Shown: positions 17,714 through 25,723 of the stretch, piece after piece
Layout of the letters: each line of letters begins with the position of its first letter
Numbering within the stretch: position 1 is the first letter of the stretch
From: Solibacillus silvestris_B
GTDB lineage: Bacteria; Bacillota; Bacilli; Bacillales_A; Planococcaceae
DNA: 64,000 bases
Assembly: GCF_051967575.1 (NCBI RefSeq)
Contig: NZ_JBQCJW010000017.1
Location: 4,526 to 68,525, forward strand
Direction of reading: 5' to 3'
Notes under the pieces: generated by a model
What the model was told of the DNA's origin: nothing
The model's database searches: none
The model's input: the letters and a program-made list of their open reading frames with translations, nothing else
Program-made: the position numbers and the translations under genes

Positions 17714-18436
17714 TTACTCAGCTGTAGCTTCTTCTACTTCTGGAGCTTCTTCTTCACCTTGTTTAGCTTCTAATAAAGCGTCAGCCATTTTAGCAGTTAA
17801 TAATTTAACCGCGCGGATAGCATCGTCGTTTGCAGGGATTACGTAATCGATTTCATCTGGATCACAGTTAGTGTCTACGATACCAACTAGAGGGATGTTT
17901 AATTTGATTGCTTCTGCAACTGCGATACGCTCTTTACGAGGGTCTACAACGAACATTACGTCCGGAATAGCTTTCATATCACGGATACCGCCTAAGAATT
18001 TAACTAAGCGCTCGTGCTCTTTTTTAAGTTGGATTACTTCTTTTTTAGGAAGTACAGCAAAAGTGCCATCTTCTTCCATTTTTTCGATATCTTTCATACG
18101 TTTTACACGTTTTTGAATCGTACCGAAGTTTGTTAAAGTACCACCTAACCAACGTTGGTTGATGTAGTAGTTACCTGAACGTTCAGCTTCTTCTTTGATC
18201 GCTTCTTGTGCTTGTTTTTTCGTACCTACGAATAAAACTTTACCACCGTCTTGACCAACTTGACGCATAAAATCGTATGCTTCTTCTAATTTTTTAACCG
18301 TTTTTTGTAAATCGATAATGTAAATGCCGTTACGCTCTACAAAGATATATTTCTTCATTTTTGGGTTCCAACGGCGAGTTTGGTGACCGAAATGTACACC
18401 AGCTTCTAGTAATTGTTTCATTGAAATTACTGACAT
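17714..18436 (-). CDS. rpsB: 30S ribosomal protein S2
   Basis: S2 is a structural protein of the small subunit. The 240 residues start MSVISMKQLLEAGVHFGHQT. They contain NPKMKKYIFVERNGIYIIDL, the coiled-coil insertion (about 105-160) and FVVDPRKERIAVAEA; the C-terminal tail is acidic (EEEAPEVEEATAE). The SD is AGGAGG. The gene has its own promoter and a structured leader directly downstream of swrB, so ribosomal expression is not tied to the flagellar operon. Confidence 0.98.
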   Translation of the reverse strand: MSVISMKQLLEAGVHFGHQTRRWNPKMKKYIFVERNGIYIIDLQKTVKKLEEAYDFMRQVGQDGGKVLFVGTKKQAQEAIKEEAERSGNYYINQRWLGGTLTNFGTIQKRVKRMKDIEKMEEDGTFAVLPKKEVIQLKKEHERLVKFLGGIRDMKAIPDVMFVVDPRKERIAVAEAIKLNIPLVGIVDTNCDPDEIDYVIPANDDAIRAVKLLTAKMADALLEAKQGEEEAPEVEEATAE

Positions 18437-18472
18437 GAGTGTTTCCTCCTAATATGTTTGGTTTTTTTCCTC

Positions 18473-18536
18473 CGTATTTTTCATCTGCAACAAGCTACCC
18501 GTAGACTTACGAGCACCACTTACTACATCAAAATAC
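18473..18536 (-). ncRNA. Structured leader of rpsB (candidate S2-binding autoregulatory leader)
   Basis: In the 126-nt 5' UTR the arms CGTATTTT (18536-18529) and AAAATACG (18480-18473) form a perfect basal stem. It encloses GTGGTGCTCGTAAGTC and ACGGGTAGC-type helices. Bacillus rpsB has a known leader where excess S2 represses its own synthesis. Assigning this RNA to that family is inference from position and basal-stem layout. Confidence 0.5.
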
Positions 18537-18561
18537 GTGTGTATTGTTAACACCGCTTGTA

Positions 18562-18590
18562 ACTATATCACACTAGACTTTCAAGTGCAA
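18562..18590 (-). promoter_or_regulatory. Sigma-A promoter of rpsB
   Basis: The -35 TTGCAC (18590-18585) and -10 TATAGT (18567-18562) have an ideal 17-nt spacer. They lie a few bases after the swrB stop. No terminator separates swrB from this promoter, so some flagellar transcripts may continue into rpsB. Confidence 0.85.
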
Positions 18591-18595
18591 CTACT

Positions 18596-19195
18596 TTACG
18601 TGTGAAACTTTACGAGCAGCTCTATCTCGGTTTTCCCGCGCTGCATCATTTTTGCAATTTCCTCTATCGTTTTTCCGTTGCGGTAATGCTCGATTACTTG
18701 CTGTTCGAATGACAATTTTTCCGCTGGCTGAGGGTCGGCTTTCGTGAATAGCTCCGCTTCCAATAAAGCGGTTTCCTCCACTTCCTCCACATGATCTGTT
18801 TTTTGCTTTTTATAGGCGTTTGCCGCTTGCTTTACCGGGACAAATTTCCTCTGTTCCATTTCCGGATCCCGTGCATGTTCCGCTTTTCTTTCGGGAACTT
18901 GCTGTTTTTGCGCCTTTTCGACCTGTTCGTTTACCGGCCTATGTGCCATTGGCCGGATTGGCGCATCCATAGCTCCTGCGGAAGAAACAGCTGGCTTTTT
19001 CAGCTCATTTATTAAGCGATCATTTTCTTCTTTCATTTCCATTAAATATACGCTAATGGCATTGTCCATCTCATTCACTAATTCATTTTGGCGCTTTTCC
19101 AGATCTTGAAATTTGGAAAGCTTACTGTATAAAAGAACAATGACGAAAATCGTAATTAATTGGATGAGAAAGAGGGTAATTATTAGTGCTGTCAT
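18596..19195 (-). CDS. swrB: SwrB-like flagellar assembly/motility regulator
   Basis: In Bacillus subtilis SwrB (YlxL) sits in the same place, after sigD and before rpsB, and promotes maturation of the flagellar secretion apparatus. The 199 residues show one N-terminal membrane segment (about 2-24), a coiled coil (about 28-66) and a charged low-complexity linker. A C-terminal helical part follows (VIEHYRNGKTIEEIAKMMQR, about 165-198) that resembles a small helix-turn-helix. Similarity to SwrB is judged from position and architecture rather than close sequence identity. Confidence 0.72.
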   Translation of the reverse strand: MTALIITLFLIQLITIFVIVLLYSKLSKFQDLEKRQNELVNEMDNAISVYLMEMKEENDRLINELKKPAVSSAGAMDAPIRPMAHRPVNEQVEKAQKQQVPERKAEHARDPEMEQRKFVPVKQAANAYKKQKTDHVEEVEETALLEAELFTKADPQPAEKLSFEQQVIEHYRNGKTIEEIAKMMQRGKTEIELLVKFHT

Positions 19196-19206
19196 TATGA
19201 CTTCTC

Positions 19207-19515
19207 CTAGCCGCTAAAATCAAAAAGATTGCCTTTAAAAGGATGTTGTGCTTTTTGTTCCAGCTGTTGCTTTTTTTTCTTGTTTTGCATGGACGATTGA
19301 CCATTTTGAGATTGGTCATCGTCTGCCTCCTCATTGACTGCATCCATTTCATCTGATTCGTTCACTGAAAATTGCTTACGTTCAATTTCTTTTTTTAATG
19401 CTTCATTTGCATGCATTTGCTGGAGAATATTGTTTTGTTGATGCTGATCTGCCATTTTTCCTGCATCGAATGTTTTTGGGATTGCGATTTGCAGCTCAAT
19501 GCCCTTTAGACTCAT
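19207..19515 (-). CDS. Small highly charged protein of unknown function, fla/che locus
   Basis: I do not recognise this 102-residue protein. It begins MSLKGIELQIAIPKTFDAGK, has a helical Gln/Asn/Glu-rich middle and acidic then lysine-rich stretches, and ends HPFKGNLFDFSG. There is no membrane segment or signal peptide. The start has GGAGGCGTTAAT upstream. It lies 12 nt after sigD and 11 nt before swrB, so it is almost certainly co-transcribed and perhaps motility related. Confidence 0.75.
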   Translation of the reverse strand: MSLKGIELQIAIPKTFDAGKMADQHQQNNILQQMHANEALKKEIERKQFSVNESDEMDAVNEEADDDQSQNGQSSMQNKKKKQQLEQKAQHPFKGNLFDFSG

Positions 19516-19527
19516 ATTAACGCCTCC

Positions 19528-20298
19528 TTACGTATTAATCATTTCTGAAGATAATAATTTACGTAATTTAAACAATGCTTTAGAGTGGATTTGCGAAATT
19601 CGTGAAGTGGACAGCTCAAGCATTTCGCCAATTTCTGTTAACGTCATTTCTTCCGAGTAAAACAAACTTATGACAAGCTGTTCTTTTTCATTTAGTTTTT
19701 TAATATTGTTTGCTAAATCGCCTAGCAGCTCTAGATGGACTGTTTGCTGTTCAGGTGTTTTTGTATGGTCGTCCCGAATGACAAATGATTTGCCTTCACC
19801 TTCTTCTTGGTCGAGCTGCTCATTAATCGATAATACATTCGAGAAAAAATGTTCCTGAAATGTCTGGTAAACTTCTTCGACAGGTAAATCCATATGTGAA
19901 GCGACTTCTTCAGGTGTCGCATGGCGCATTAATTTTTGCTCAAGCAATTCGATTTGAGTTTCCAGCTTTTTAGCCTTTTCCCGGGCAGATCTTGGGAGCC
20001 AGTCTTCTTTACGCAGTCCATCAATGATAGCTCCGCGCACACGAAACGATGCATACGTATCAAATTTCAAATCTCGGTTTATATCAAATTTATTAAGCGC
20101 ATCAAATAGCCCCATCATCCCGAGACTGACTAAATCATCTCGCGAAACGTTTTTTGGAAGTCCAACGGCAATTCGCTGTACATGATACGATACAAGTGGC
20201 TTAAATTTTTTAATTAGTAAATCGCCTGCTTCTGGATCACGGTTTTTTGTCCAGCGAATCCATAGCGATTGTTCGTCTCCATGTCCTTGTTCAGTCAC
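19528..20298 (-). CDS. sigD: Flagellar RNA polymerase sigma factor SigD (FliA family)
   Basis: SigD directs RNA polymerase to late flagellar, chemotaxis and autolysin promoters. The 256 residues contain region 2 (LVSLGMMGLFDALNKFDI and KFDTYASFRVRGAIIDGLRK), region 3 (about 110-150) and region 4 with the helix-turn-helix EEMTLTEIGEMLELSTSRISQ. I chose the GTG at 20298 because AAAGGGGTGG precedes it and the length then matches relatives (about 254). A TTG/ATG-type start further upstream would place the promoter inside the gene. It has its own extended -10 promoter behind a terminator. Confidence 0.94.
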   Translation of the reverse strand: MTEQGHGDEQSLWIRWTKNRDPEAGDLLIKKFKPLVSYHVQRIAVGLPKNVSRDDLVSLGMMGLFDALNKFDINRDLKFDTYASFRVRGAIIDGLRKEDWLPRSAREKAKKLETQIELLEQKLMRHATPEEVASHMDLPVEEVYQTFQEHFFSNVLSINEQLDQEEGEGKSFVIRDDHTKTPEQQTVHLELLGDLANNIKKLNEKEQLVISLFYSEEMTLTEIGEMLELSTSRISQIHSKALFKLRKLLSSEMINT

Positions 20299-20338
20299 TC
20301 GTACCCACCCCTTTCCTAAAATAAGCTTATTATTATTT

Positions 20339-20347
20339 ATTATACCA
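20339..20347 (-). promoter_or_regulatory. Extended -10 promoter of sigD
   Basis: On the minus strand TGG-TATAAT forms a perfect extended -10 element (TGnTATAAT). There is no good -35 seventeen nt upstream, which extended -10 promoters tolerate. Transcription would start near 20332, leaving a 33-nt leader with the sigD ribosome-binding site. It lies about 65 nt after a strong terminator. Confidence 0.65.
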
Positions 20348-20410
20348 AAAAGCCTAAAAATAAACATGTGACTGAAGGATGAGACACAACATTTCCATAA
20401 TTCAAATCAA

Positions 20411-20442
20411 ATAAAAAAAGAGCCGAATGTACGACTCTTTTA
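20411..20442 (-). terminator. Strong intrinsic terminator between the che cluster and sigD
   Basis: The stem AAAAGAGTCG/CGGCTCTTTT (ten pairs, one G-U) with a six-nt loop is followed by TTTTTTTATT. It begins at the stop codon of the preceding membrane-protein gene. It should stop much of the long fla/che transcript before sigD. Confidence 0.82.
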
Positions 20443-20811
20443 TTGGGAAAGCGCCTCATCACCATGCAGCATCGTGCGAACAACTTGTGCGATATCTTCC
20501 GTGTTTTCCTCTTCAAATTCCGTTGTAGTGCGATCGCTAATCGGAATGAATTGCTGGTTATTGTCATCTTCCATCACTGTACCCGAATTTTCATTTTCCG
20601 TTTCCGAAAAAACGAGCGCTTCTGGTGTATAGAAAATATAGCCAAGGAAATAACGAACGATAAACATGGCACCAAATGCAATTATCGCTACAACAAAAGA
20701 TGCGCCAATTGTTCGCAGCGGCATTGCATATGGGTTTTGTATTGCCAAAATAAAATAAACAGCGAATGAAAGCAATGCTGCCCAAAAATTATAAAATAGT
20801 GAACCAAACAT
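20440..20811 (-). CDS. Membrane protein of unknown function in the chemotaxis cluster
   Basis: I do not recognise this 123-residue protein, and I know of no B. subtilis counterpart at this place in the operon. It has two or three hydrophobic segments (about 4-26, 30-60) with GSLFYNFWAALLSF and FVVAIIAFGAMFIVRYFLG. A hydrophilic acidic tail follows (about 65-123), probably cytoplasmic. The ATG overlaps the cheD stop (TGATG), indicating coupled translation. A terminator overlaps the stop codon, making it the last gene of the long operon segment. A role in chemotaxis or flagellar membrane organisation is only inferred from position. Confidence 0.8.
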   Translation of the reverse strand: MFGSLFYNFWAALLSFAVYFILAIQNPYAMPLRTIGASFVVAIIAFGAMFIVRYFLGYIFYTPEALVFSETENENSGTVMEDDNNQQFIPISDRTTTEFEEENTEDIAQVVRTMLHGDEALSQ

Positions 20812-21314
20812 CAAATTTCACTCACTCCTTTATTTACTGTGCGTATGTTGAGTTTGTTTGTTTCAGGATTAAATTCAATGGTACGACCGCTGTTTCCACC
20901 TGTATCTTCCGCTATAATCGGGATGTTCATCTTTTTTAATTGAACTTTTACCGCTTCCACATTCCTTGGGCCGATACGCATCGAATCTTTATCTGATGTA
21001 AATTGGAACATCTGTGCGCCACCGGCAATTTTCGCTTTTAGTTTAAAGCTTTGAGCCCCTTCATGCTTCAACATATCAACTAAAGCAAGAATGCCTGTAT
21101 CTGCGAATTTTGCAGCATTTATTGTTTCTGTACGACCTAAACTAGAATCTGGTAACATGACATGCACCATTCCAGCAATTTTTTTGGATTCGTCATAAAT
21201 AACGACACCAACACAAGAGCCTAAGCCTGAAGTACGAATCGTTTTAGGAACTTTTACTATATCCATTTGTGCAATACCTACTTTAATCACTTCGCTTGAA
21301 TTGGTAACAATCAT
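20811..21314 (-). CDS. cheD: Chemoreceptor glutamine deamidase CheD
   Basis: CheD deamidates receptor glutamines and works with CheC in adaptation. The 167 residues carry the catalytic Cys34 in SGLGSCVGVVIYD, His51 in GMVHVMLPDS, and the conserved TDTGILALVDML-like and AKIAGGAQMF regions (about 80-110). The start overlaps cheC by four nt and the stop overlaps the next membrane-protein gene, so CheC, CheD and that protein are translated in series. Confidence 0.95.
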   Translation of the reverse strand: MIVTNSSEVIKVGIAQMDIVKVPKTIRTSGLGSCVGVVIYDESKKIAGMVHVMLPDSSLGRTETINAAKFADTGILALVDMLKHEGAQSFKLKAKIAGGAQMFQFTSDKDSMRIGPRNVEAVKVQLKKMNIPIIAEDTGGNSGRTIEFNPETNKLNIRTVNKGVSEI

Positions 21315-21949
21315 GTAGTGGGCACTCCTAATGCTTTAAAAATAGTTTCAAATGATTCTGGTTCAGGTAACAGGAAGAAATGCCCCTTTACTGCTTCATC
21401 ATCAGAAATCGCTTCTTCATAAATGGATGTATTAATTACGATTACGGTATCGCTTATTTGTGATAATTCGATAAGGCCGATACTAATGATGGCACCGAAC
21501 ATATCAATACTTAACCCTGGTACGGTTGGATATATTTTAAGTCCTGTAAAATCGGATAAAGCGGATAAATAGGAACCTGACAAAATATTGCCCATTTCCT
21601 GCATAGCCGACAAGCCTAACTCCGAATATGGCGGCGTTTTAAAGTCAAATGATTCATCTTGAATCAATCGGCGAATAAAACGATTCGCTTGCTCAATTGG
21701 CAAGATGAAAAACATGCTTCCTTCCGCATCGCCTTCAATCCGCAGATAAATGCCAACGACAACATTCTCAGACCCACCAGCCAGCTCCATCATTTCATTA
21801 AAGGAAACCATTTTCACATCCGGCACACGCATATCGATTTTCTTTTGCAATAAACTTGATAATGCCGTAGCAGCATGCGCAGCACCGATATTTCCAATTT
21901 CCTTTAATACGTCCAAATGGAGCAAAGTGATTTTTTCACTAAAGTTCAT
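21311..21949 (-). CDS. cheC: CheY-P phosphatase CheC
   Basis: CheC dephosphorylates CheY-P and is regulated by binding CheD. The 212 residues contain both family active sites of the form D/S-x3-E-x2-N. One is LDVLKEIGNIGAAHAA (D13, E17, N20); the other is SAMQEMGNILSGSYLSAL (about 113-130). The length matches B. subtilis CheC. It lies between cheW and cheD, as in Bacillus. Confidence 0.95.
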   Translation of the reverse strand: MNFSEKITLLHLDVLKEIGNIGAAHAATALSSLLQKKIDMRVPDVKMVSFNEMMELAGGSENVVVGIYLRIEGDAEGSMFFILPIEQANRFIRRLIQDESFDFKTPPYSELGLSAMQEMGNILSGSYLSALSDFTGLKIYPTVPGLSIDMFGAIISIGLIELSQISDTVIVINTSIYEEAISDDEAVKGHFFLLPEPESFETIFKALGVPTT

Positions 21950-22004
21950 TTATGATCCCTACTTTAATAGATCCGAGGCAAGACAGGCTCACCCCGAAAA
22001 TTAT

Positions 22005-22454
22005 TCATTTCTCATCTGGGTTTAATACTTTATCCAAGTGAAGTAAAATTAATAAACGATTATCTAATTTTGCGACACCTGCGATAAACTCTTCTTCTAA
22101 AGAGCCAACGACTTCAGGTTGCTGTTCAATCGAAAATGCATCAATATCCAATACATCATTTGCCGAATCTACGATAAAACCGACTTCCATCGTTTCAAGC
22201 GCAATAATAATAATTCGAGTGGTTTCTTCATTTCCTGAAACCGGCAATTCAAAACGTTCACGTAAATCAATTACAGGTGTTACAACGCCTCGAAGATTAA
22301 TGACACCTTTTACATAGCGTTCAGTTTTAGGCACACGTGTAATGTGCATTAATTTTTCGATTCCCTTTACGTGCGAAACAGGGATTGCATATTCTTTATC
22401 AGCTAATTGGAATACAATTACTTTTAAGTTTTTTTGCTCTATTGCATTCGTCAT
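22005..22454 (-). CDS. cheW: Chemotaxis coupling protein CheW
   Basis: CheW links chemoreceptors to the kinase CheA. The 149-residue protein is a single CheW/SH3-like domain with VIVFQLADKEYAIPVSHV, VPKTERYVKGVINLRG and VVTPVIDLRERFELP. The length is typical. It lies 21 nt after cheA and 55 nt before cheC. Confidence 0.96.
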   Translation of the reverse strand: MTNAIEQKNLKVIVFQLADKEYAIPVSHVKGIEKLMHITRVPKTERYVKGVINLRGVVTPVIDLRERFELPVSGNEETTRIIIIALETMEVGFIVDSANDVLDIDAFSIEQQPEVVGSLEEEFIAGVAKLDNRLLILLHLDKVLNPDEK

Positions 22455-22475
22455 CCTTCACACCTCTTATCCTTT

Positions 22476-24566
22476 TTACTTCATCAGGGCGTTACAATCT
22501 ACAATTAACGCCACTTTACCGTTGCCTAAAATAGTTGCACCTGAAATAGCAAAAATATTTGTTAAATAATTACCTAATGATTTTAATACAATTTCTTGTT
22601 GTCCGATGAATGAATCTACTACTAGACCCGCTAATTTATCACCTTTGCGAACAATTACCACTGAATGGAAGCCATCATCATTTTGCTCTTGGCGTGGCAC
22701 TTCGAAAATCTCTTCAAGGAATACAAGCGGTACAACTTTGCCGCGGAAATCAATTACTTTTTGATTATGTGCATTTAAAATATCTGAATTGCGGATAATG
22801 GATGTTTCAATAATAGACGATAATGGAATTGCGTAAATTTCACTTTCAATTTCCACTAACATAACGGAAATAATCGATAATGTTAACGGTAACTGAATGG
22901 AGAATACCGAACCTACATTTTGTGTCGATTCGATGGAAATATTGCCACCTAATGATTCAATCGTCGTCTTAACAACGTCCAAGCCTACACCTCGACCAGA
23001 TACATCGGAAATCACATCAGCCGTTGAAAAGCCCGATGCTAAAATAAGCTCATTAATTTGCTTATCTGTCATCGTCAGTGATTGTTCGTGCGTCACTACG
23101 CCTTTAGAAATGGCTTTTGCCAATACTCTGTCCCGGTTAATGCCTGCTCCATCATCTTCAATTTCGATAAATACATAGTTGCCGCTATGGTAAGCGCGAA
23201 GTTCAACTGTTCCTTCTTCTGGCTTTCCTTTTGCACGACGTACTTCAGGACTTTCAATTCCGTGGTCGACGGAGTTGCGGATCAAATGCACGAGCGGATC
23301 TCCGATTTCATCGATCACTGTACGATCAAGCTCTGTTTCAGCACCAATAATATTAAGTTCAATTTTTTTATTTAAATCGCGCGACAATTGGCGAACCATT
23401 TTCGGGAATCGGTTAAATACTGTTTCCACTGGTACCATGCGCATCGTTAAAACGATATTTTGTAAATCGCCCATCGTCCGGCTCATACGTTCCACTGTCT
23501 CATTCAATTCACCATGATTGACATCGGAAGCAATCGATAATAATCGACCGCGATCAATCGCAAGCTCTTCGAATAAATTCATTAAAATATCAAGTCGCTC
23601 GATGTTCACACGAATTGTTTTACTCGTTGCATGACTTGAAGATTTGCCATTGCCGTTCGACGGTGTTTTTTGCTGTTCAGCCGGCACTTCAGCATTGCCT
23701 GCCGACGTAAGGGCTGCTTCTTCTTGGACAGGCATTTCAATTGCCGTCGTTTTAGTAATGAATACATCTTGATTAATTTCATTTACAATTACAATGTCGA
23801 CTTCCGAAACTTTCATAAGCATTTTTTGTAAATCTTCCGCTGGCTCCTTCGAAATGAAAGCAACATGGAATTCACTATCAAATTGCTCTTCTTCTAATTT
23901 GTCGACAGTTGGTGATGATTTAATAACATCCCCATTTTTCTCCAGAATTTCAAATACCATAAATACGCGAGCTGCTTTTAATAAACAATCTTCCCGTAAA
24001 GTTATCGTAATTTCATAGGCATTAAAATCTTGCTCCGCCGACTGTAAAATAACTGTCTTCTCAAAGTCATCATATGATAGTTTTAATTCTGCTGCTGAAA
24101 GGGTAGGCTGTTCAAGTACAGGTGCCGTAGTCGTAGCTGCAACTTCTTCCTGTGTAGACACTTCCGAAACCGCAGCAACAGCAGATTCCCCAGCTTCAAT
24201 ACGCTTTAATTTTTCAACTGTTGCTTGGACATCGCGCTTTCCATCTCCACCATCTGCAATGTCATATACCATCTCTTCTAAATGGTCGACAGATTCAAAC
24301 ACTACGTCTAAAATCTCGGCAGTAACTTTAATTTTGTCATTGCGGATTGCATCTAAAATATTTTCCATTTTATGTGTTAAATCAGCTAAATCTTCAAAGC
24401 CCATCGTTGCAGCCATACCTTTCAACGTATGCGCCGAACGGAAGATTTCCCCGACAATCGTTAAATCTTCCGGATTTTTCTCTAATTCCAATAAATGTTC
24501 ACTACATGATTGCAAATGTTCTTTACTTTCTTCAATGAACATTTCCAAATATTGATTTACTTCCAT
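22476..24566 (-). CDS. cheA: Chemotaxis histidine kinase CheA
   Basis: CheA autophosphorylates and passes phosphate to CheY and CheB. The 696 residues show an HPt domain with SAHTLKGMAATMGF (phosphorylated His near 47). A P2-like CheY-binding region (about 155-270) and a P3 dimerisation helix (DILMNLFEELAIDRGRLL) follow. The ATPase has N-box HLIRNSVDHGIE, G1 EDDGAGINRDRV and G2 GRGVGLDVVK. A CheW-like regulatory domain ends the protein (about 560-696). Confidence 0.97.
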   Translation of the reverse strand: MEVNQYLEMFIEESKEHLQSCSEHLLELEKNPEDLTIVGEIFRSAHTLKGMAATMGFEDLADLTHKMENILDAIRNDKIKVTAEILDVVFESVDHLEEMVYDIADGGDGKRDVQATVEKLKRIEAGESAVAAVSEVSTQEEVAATTTAPVLEQPTLSAAELKLSYDDFEKTVILQSAEQDFNAYEITITLREDCLLKAARVFMVFEILEKNGDVIKSSPTVDKLEEEQFDSEFHVAFISKEPAEDLQKMLMKVSEVDIVIVNEINQDVFITKTTAIEMPVQEEAALTSAGNAEVPAEQQKTPSNGNGKSSSHATSKTIRVNIERLDILMNLFEELAIDRGRLLSIASDVNHGELNETVERMSRTMGDLQNIVLTMRMVPVETVFNRFPKMVRQLSRDLNKKIELNIIGAETELDRTVIDEIGDPLVHLIRNSVDHGIESPEVRRAKGKPEEGTVELRAYHSGNYVFIEIEDDGAGINRDRVLAKAISKGVVTHEQSLTMTDKQINELILASGFSTADVISDVSGRGVGLDVVKTTIESLGGNISIESTQNVGSVFSIQLPLTLSIISVMLVEIESEIYAIPLSSIIETSIIRNSDILNAHNQKVIDFRGKVVPLVFLEEIFEVPRQEQNDDGFHSVVIVRKGDKLAGLVVDSFIGQQEIVLKSLGNYLTNIFAISGATILGNGKVALIVDCNALMK

Positions 24567-24583
24567 TTAGAAGGCACCCCTTT

Positions 24584-25723
24584 TTAAGGCATATATTTCA
24601 TAATTGTTTGTGCAATATCATCAACATCTGCCACTTCATCTACAAGCTGCGTTTCCACGGCAGCTTTTGGCATCCCATAAACGATACACGTTTCCGCTGA
24701 CTCAGCAATAGCAATTACATTTCCCGTTTTCTTTAGTGAAACTAATCCTTTTGAACCGTCATAACCCATTCCCGTCATAATAACGGCAATTTTATCGAAC
24801 TCCGAATATTGACTTACGTCTTCAAACATGACATCCACCGATGGACGATGGCCCGACCGCGGCGGCTCGTTCTGATCGAGCATCACAGCAAAAGTTGCCC
24901 CTACTTTTCTCAGCTTAAGATGAAACCCGCCAGGTGCAATATAGGCTGTCCCTTTTTGTAATATATCGCCCTGTTCTGCTTCTTTTACATGGATTTCACT
25001 TAATTGATCGAGTCTTTTCGCCAACGATTTTGTAAAACCGGCAGGCATATGCTGTACGATTAATATCGGCGCATCAATATTCGCAGGAATTTTCGTAATA
25101 ACTTCTTGTAAAGCTCTAGGGCCACCAGTAGAAGTACCAATTAAAATAATCTTCTTGGAAGTTTTGCTCCATTCCGTCTTTTTACCTGTAGTATCAAAGG
25201 ACGCTATCTGTTTTGCCGCTCTATTAAAATTTGATTCTTCGGTATTTTTGGGCTTACTGATAGGCTGATTAATTGCTAATGATTTATGAATAGGCTTTTT
25301 TAATTTTGCTATTGAAATTTTAGAAGCTTCTTCAACTTTACGAACTAGTTCATCTTGAATTTTATGTAAATCCAATGAAATCGTACCACTTGGTTTTGCA
25401 ACAAAGTCAATCGCTCCATATTCCATTGCCATTAGCGTGTTTTCCGTTCCGCGCTGTGTCGTACTAGAAAGCATTACAACTGGCACCGGATATTTTTGCA
25501 TAATCTCTTTCAAAGCTTCTAACCCATTCATTTCCGGCATTTCAACATCCATCGTGACGACATCCGGTTTAAGCTGCCCGATTTTTTTTATTGCGTCCTT
25601 TCCATTGCGCGCAGATCCTACCACTTCAATTTGCAAATGGTCAGTAAAAAAATCGCTTATTAACTTCCGCATAAAGGCAGAATCATCAACAACTAATAAC
25701 TTACTTTTCTTTAAGTTGCCCAC
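24584..25723 (-). CDS. cheB: Chemotaxis response regulator protein-glutamate methylesterase CheB
   Basis: CheB removes methyl groups from chemoreceptors once its receiver domain is phosphorylated. The 379 residues have a receiver domain (Asp59 in VVTMDVEMPEMNGLEAL). A variable linker (about 140-185) joins it to the methylesterase domain, which has GTSTGGPRALQ (Ser nucleophile), QHMPAGFT (His) and MTGMGYDG (Asp). It is adjacent to flhG with no gap, as in B. subtilis. Confidence 0.96.
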   Translation of the reverse strand: MGNLKKSKLLVVDDSAFMRKLISDFFTDHLQIEVVGSARNGKDAIKKIGQLKPDVVTMDVEMPEMNGLEALKEIMQKYPVPVVMLSSTTQRGTENTLMAMEYGAIDFVAKPSGTISLDLHKIQDELVRKVEEASKISIAKLKKPIHKSLAINQPISKPKNTEESNFNRAAKQIASFDTTGKKTEWSKTSKKIILIGTSTGGPRALQEVITKIPANIDAPILIVQHMPAGFTKSLAKRLDQLSEIHVKEAEQGDILQKGTAYIAPGGFHLKLRKVGATFAVMLDQNEPPRSGHRPSVDVMFEDVSQYSEFDKIAVIMTGMGYDGSKGLVSLKKTGNVIAIAESAETCIVYGMPKAAVETQLVDEVADVDDIAQTIMKYMP

